Of a stretch of 6,400 nucleotides of DNA, positions 4,968-6,400 are shown piece by piece (positions within the stretch are counted from its first letter, which is position 1; every line of letters begins with the position of its first letter). Below the pieces are notes generated by a model. The model worked only from the letters and a program-made list of their open reading frames with translations, had not been told where the DNA came from and did not search any database. The position numbers and the translations under genes were made by a program. This DNA comes from Microcoleaceae cyanobacterium UBA9251 (lineage in GTDB: Bacteria > Cyanobacteriota > Cyanobacteriia > Cyanobacteriales > Microcoleaceae), in NCBI GenBank assembly GCA_003542015.1, contig DPLL01000080.1, positions 1-6,400 on the forward strand, given 5' to 3'.

Positions 4968-6296
4968 CTAACGCCGAAAAATGCGCGGCCACACAGCTAT
5001 AATTATCGCTGTCACCAGACTAGCGGCTACCCCAGATAGAATACTAAATCCCAGAATTACCCTCAATCCCGAACCAGGCTCAAAAATTGGCACCAGGGTA
5101 TTTATGGCAGTATTGATAGTATGATTTGCTTGTATTTCCGTTGGGAAACCAGCAGCCGCAGAGGCTACCGTGCCGCCAGTTGACAGCCCAACTCCGACAA
5201 TACCGACAACTGTTTGAAAATTGCGATCGCTCTCAGCCTTCCTAATCTCAACCGTACCTCTAATTGTATCAGTCAGACTCTGCAAAATTTCCAAACAAGG
5301 ACGAAAATTGTCAATATCTTTCTTGATTTGTTTGGGATAAGTTTGTTCAGCCTTGTCCCAAAAATTCTGCAAAAACCTCAAATCATCAGTAGGTCTAGCC
5401 TTAGCTTGAATTTCTGCCAGCTTAGTCTCATACTTTTCCAGATTCACCTTAATTGTACTATATTGCAACTCCAAGTAATTAAGGTCGATCGCAAAATCAG
5501 ACAACTTCCCCATCGCCTCCAACAGCTTCTGGAGAGTAAGTCGAGAAGTATTTCTCATCCCCACAATTTGGTTGTAATTACTCACCAACCGTTCTTTTAA
5601 AAGTAAACTCTTCTCATAAGCCCAAATAACTTTATGGCGGAAACACAGCAAATCCAGCCAACCCAAATAAAAATTGCTGCATTCCCGAAAAGCAGCTTCA
5701 TCGGGATATAAAATCACCAAAAGTTGCAAATTATCCTCAATCTTATCACCCCAAAACTCAAATACTTTCCCACCCAAAAACTCACCGCTACCTTGAGGAA
5801 AACCATCTTTAGCAAACAAACACTTGTAAACCTGATTTGCAAGTTCTGTCCCTTCCAAATCAGTCCCAGATTCCAGCCACCCCGAAAGCATCCAAGTTTT
5901 GCCGATATTTTCCAACTTCGGCGGTTCAGGAATTAAATAATATTGGAAACTTTCAATCAGTTCAATAACTTGTGTACTTTCATACTTATCATCGACATAA
6001 CCATCAAATAAAAGTTGGTAATTATCACTAACATTCCAGCGGCGGTAACGGCCCTTAACTTGATGCTTGTTCAGCTTTGCTGTAAAAGGTAAATCAGCTA
6101 CTATTTTCTCCTGTAGCGCCAGAAATTTTTGTTTTTGTTCCGGGGTAAAAGGAACAGTCAGTTGTTGACGAAGTTGTTCAGCTAAACCATCTAAAAATCT
6201 GACGTAGACTTTGCGAGTTTCCGGTTCACCGACACCCAACCCTTGTTTGAGAGTGTAGCTAAATAAATTCAGAGTTGGGTCAACTAATTTGAGCAT
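4968..6296 (-). CDS. Uncharacterised protein with coiled coil and C-terminal membrane hairpin
   Basis: I do not recognise this 442-residue protein. Residues 1-220 look like a soluble, Trp/Tyr-containing region without a signal peptide or known catalytic motif. Residues about 225-355 are rich in Leu, Lys and Glu and probably form long helices or a coiled coil. Two hydrophobic segments follow: 360-383, rich in Gly and Ala (VVGIVGVGLSTGG), and 411-436 (VILGFSILSGVAASLVTAII), joined by about 27 polar residues, with a basic end (RIFRR). This predicts a cytoplasmic body anchored by a membrane hairpin. The layout recalls CorA-type channels, but no GMN motif occurs in the loop. The ATG at 6296 has no Shine-Dalgarno sequence, and the next Met is at residue 136. 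It is transcribed towards the EF-G-like gene and ends at the shared terminator. It contains one HIP1 octamer, so it does not look recently acquired. Confidence 0.8.
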   Translation of the reverse strand: MLKLVDPTLNLFSYTLKQGLGVGEPETRKVYVRFLDGLAEQLRQQLTVPFTPEQKQKFLALQEKIVADLPFTAKLNKHQVKGRYRRWNVSDNYQLLFDGYVDDKYESTQVIELIESFQYYLIPEPPKLENIGKTWMLSGWLESGTDLEGTELANQVYKCLFAKDGFPQGSGEFLGGKVFEFWGDKIEDNLQLLVILYPDEAAFRECSNFYLGWLDLLCFRHKVIWAYEKSLLLKERLVSNYNQIVGMRNTSRLTLQKLLEAMGKLSDFAIDLNYLELQYSTIKVNLEKYETKLAEIQAKARPTDDLRFLQNFWDKAEQTYPKQIKKDIDNFRPCLEILQSLTDTIRGTVEIRKAESDRNFQTVVGIVGVGLSTGGTVASAAAGFPTEIQANHTINTAINTLVPIFEPGSGLRVILGFSILSGVAASLVTAIIIAVWPRIFRR

Positions 6297-6330
6297 AAAA
6301 TATGTGATAAATGTCGGTTATTGTCGAGTC

Positions 6331-6368
6331 TAGATCCCCCTAAATCCCCCTGGTTGTTGGGGGACTTT
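6331..6368. repeat. GATCCCCC-type intergenic hairpin repeat
   Basis: GATCCCCC (6333-6340) and AATCCCCC (6343-6350) are a near-exact direct repeat. TCCCCC (6345-6350) pairs with GGGGGA (6359-6364) around an 8-base loop, followed by CTTT. From memory, this resembles a widespread cyanobacterial intergenic repeat. It lies about 35-70 bp upstream of the minus-strand gene start. The rest of 6297-6400 shows no gene and no convincing promoter. Confidence 0.6.
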
Positions 6369-6400
6369 GCGTAAGTTCTTGTCCCACCCCCTACTCACCC

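Noticed and set aside
5214..5600. Plus-strand open frame of 128 codons opposite the 442-residue protein
   Set aside because: It is an antisense shadow of a longer frame that has coherent membrane segments, and it has no ribosome binding site.
4968..6296. CorA-type Mg2+/Co2+ channel, suggested by the C-terminal membrane hairpin and the nearby metal pump
   Set aside because: The signature GMN in the loop between the helices is absent, and the N-terminal region does not resemble CorA to my eye.
6297..6330. Promoter for the minus-strand gene (TCGACA with CATATT)
   Set aside because: The boxes are poor, and transcription would start inside or after the ATG.

Overview
The window looks like chromosomal DNA of a filamentous, Oscillatoria/Microcoleus- or Nostoc-like cyanobacterium. 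The main sign is eight copies of the octamer GCGATCGC (HIP1) in 6.4 kb, at 1053, 1574, 1706, 1712, 2944, 3963, 4715 and 5223. The intergenic DNA also carries short repeats of cyanobacterial style: ATCAAAA heptamers, CTCTGCGTT units, AAACCCGGTTTCT palindromes and a GATCCCCC-type hairpin. The genus is inference.

Layout. Positions 1-369 hold no supportable gene, but contain a BlaI/CopY-like dyad (81-96), a small hairpin with a T-run (108-130) and a 10-bp direct repeat of period 11 (338-358). Positions 369-401 form a textbook MerR-type promoter: TTGACA, a 20-bp spacer filled by a palindrome, then TAGGCT. The roughly 170-nt leader that follows (about 408-577) is highly structured. I read it as the decayed right end of an IS200/IS605-type tnpB element, with the last codons of tnpB and a terminal hairpin, followed by ATCAAAA heptamers that run almost to the next start codon.

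Three genes follow. The first (578-2491, +) is a P1B-4 metal-exporting ATPase of the CoaT type, identified by SPC and HEGST motifs. The second (2778-4841, +) is an elongation factor G-like GTPase of the FusA2 type, whose G3 motif is DCPGS instead of DTPGH. The third (4968-6296, -) is a 442-residue protein of unknown function with a C-terminal membrane hairpin. The second and third genes converge on a strong palindromic terminator built from a repeated AAACCCGGTTTCT unit.

How they work together. The ATPase should be a metal-induced efflux pump switched on by a MerR-family activator (CoaR in the studied cyanobacterial system). That activator gene is not in this window. The EF-G-like gene has its own strong ribosome binding site and a 286-bp gap before it, so it is probably a separate transcription unit. 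Nothing links the 442-residue protein functionally to the other two.

No CRISPR array, tRNA, rRNA, complete mobile element or clear defence system is visible. The points most worth a second look are the tnpB/omega-RNA-like relic inside a metal-responsive leader, a double HIP1 that coincides with loss of the Pro of the ATPase HP motif, and the altered GTPase centre of the EF-G paralogue.
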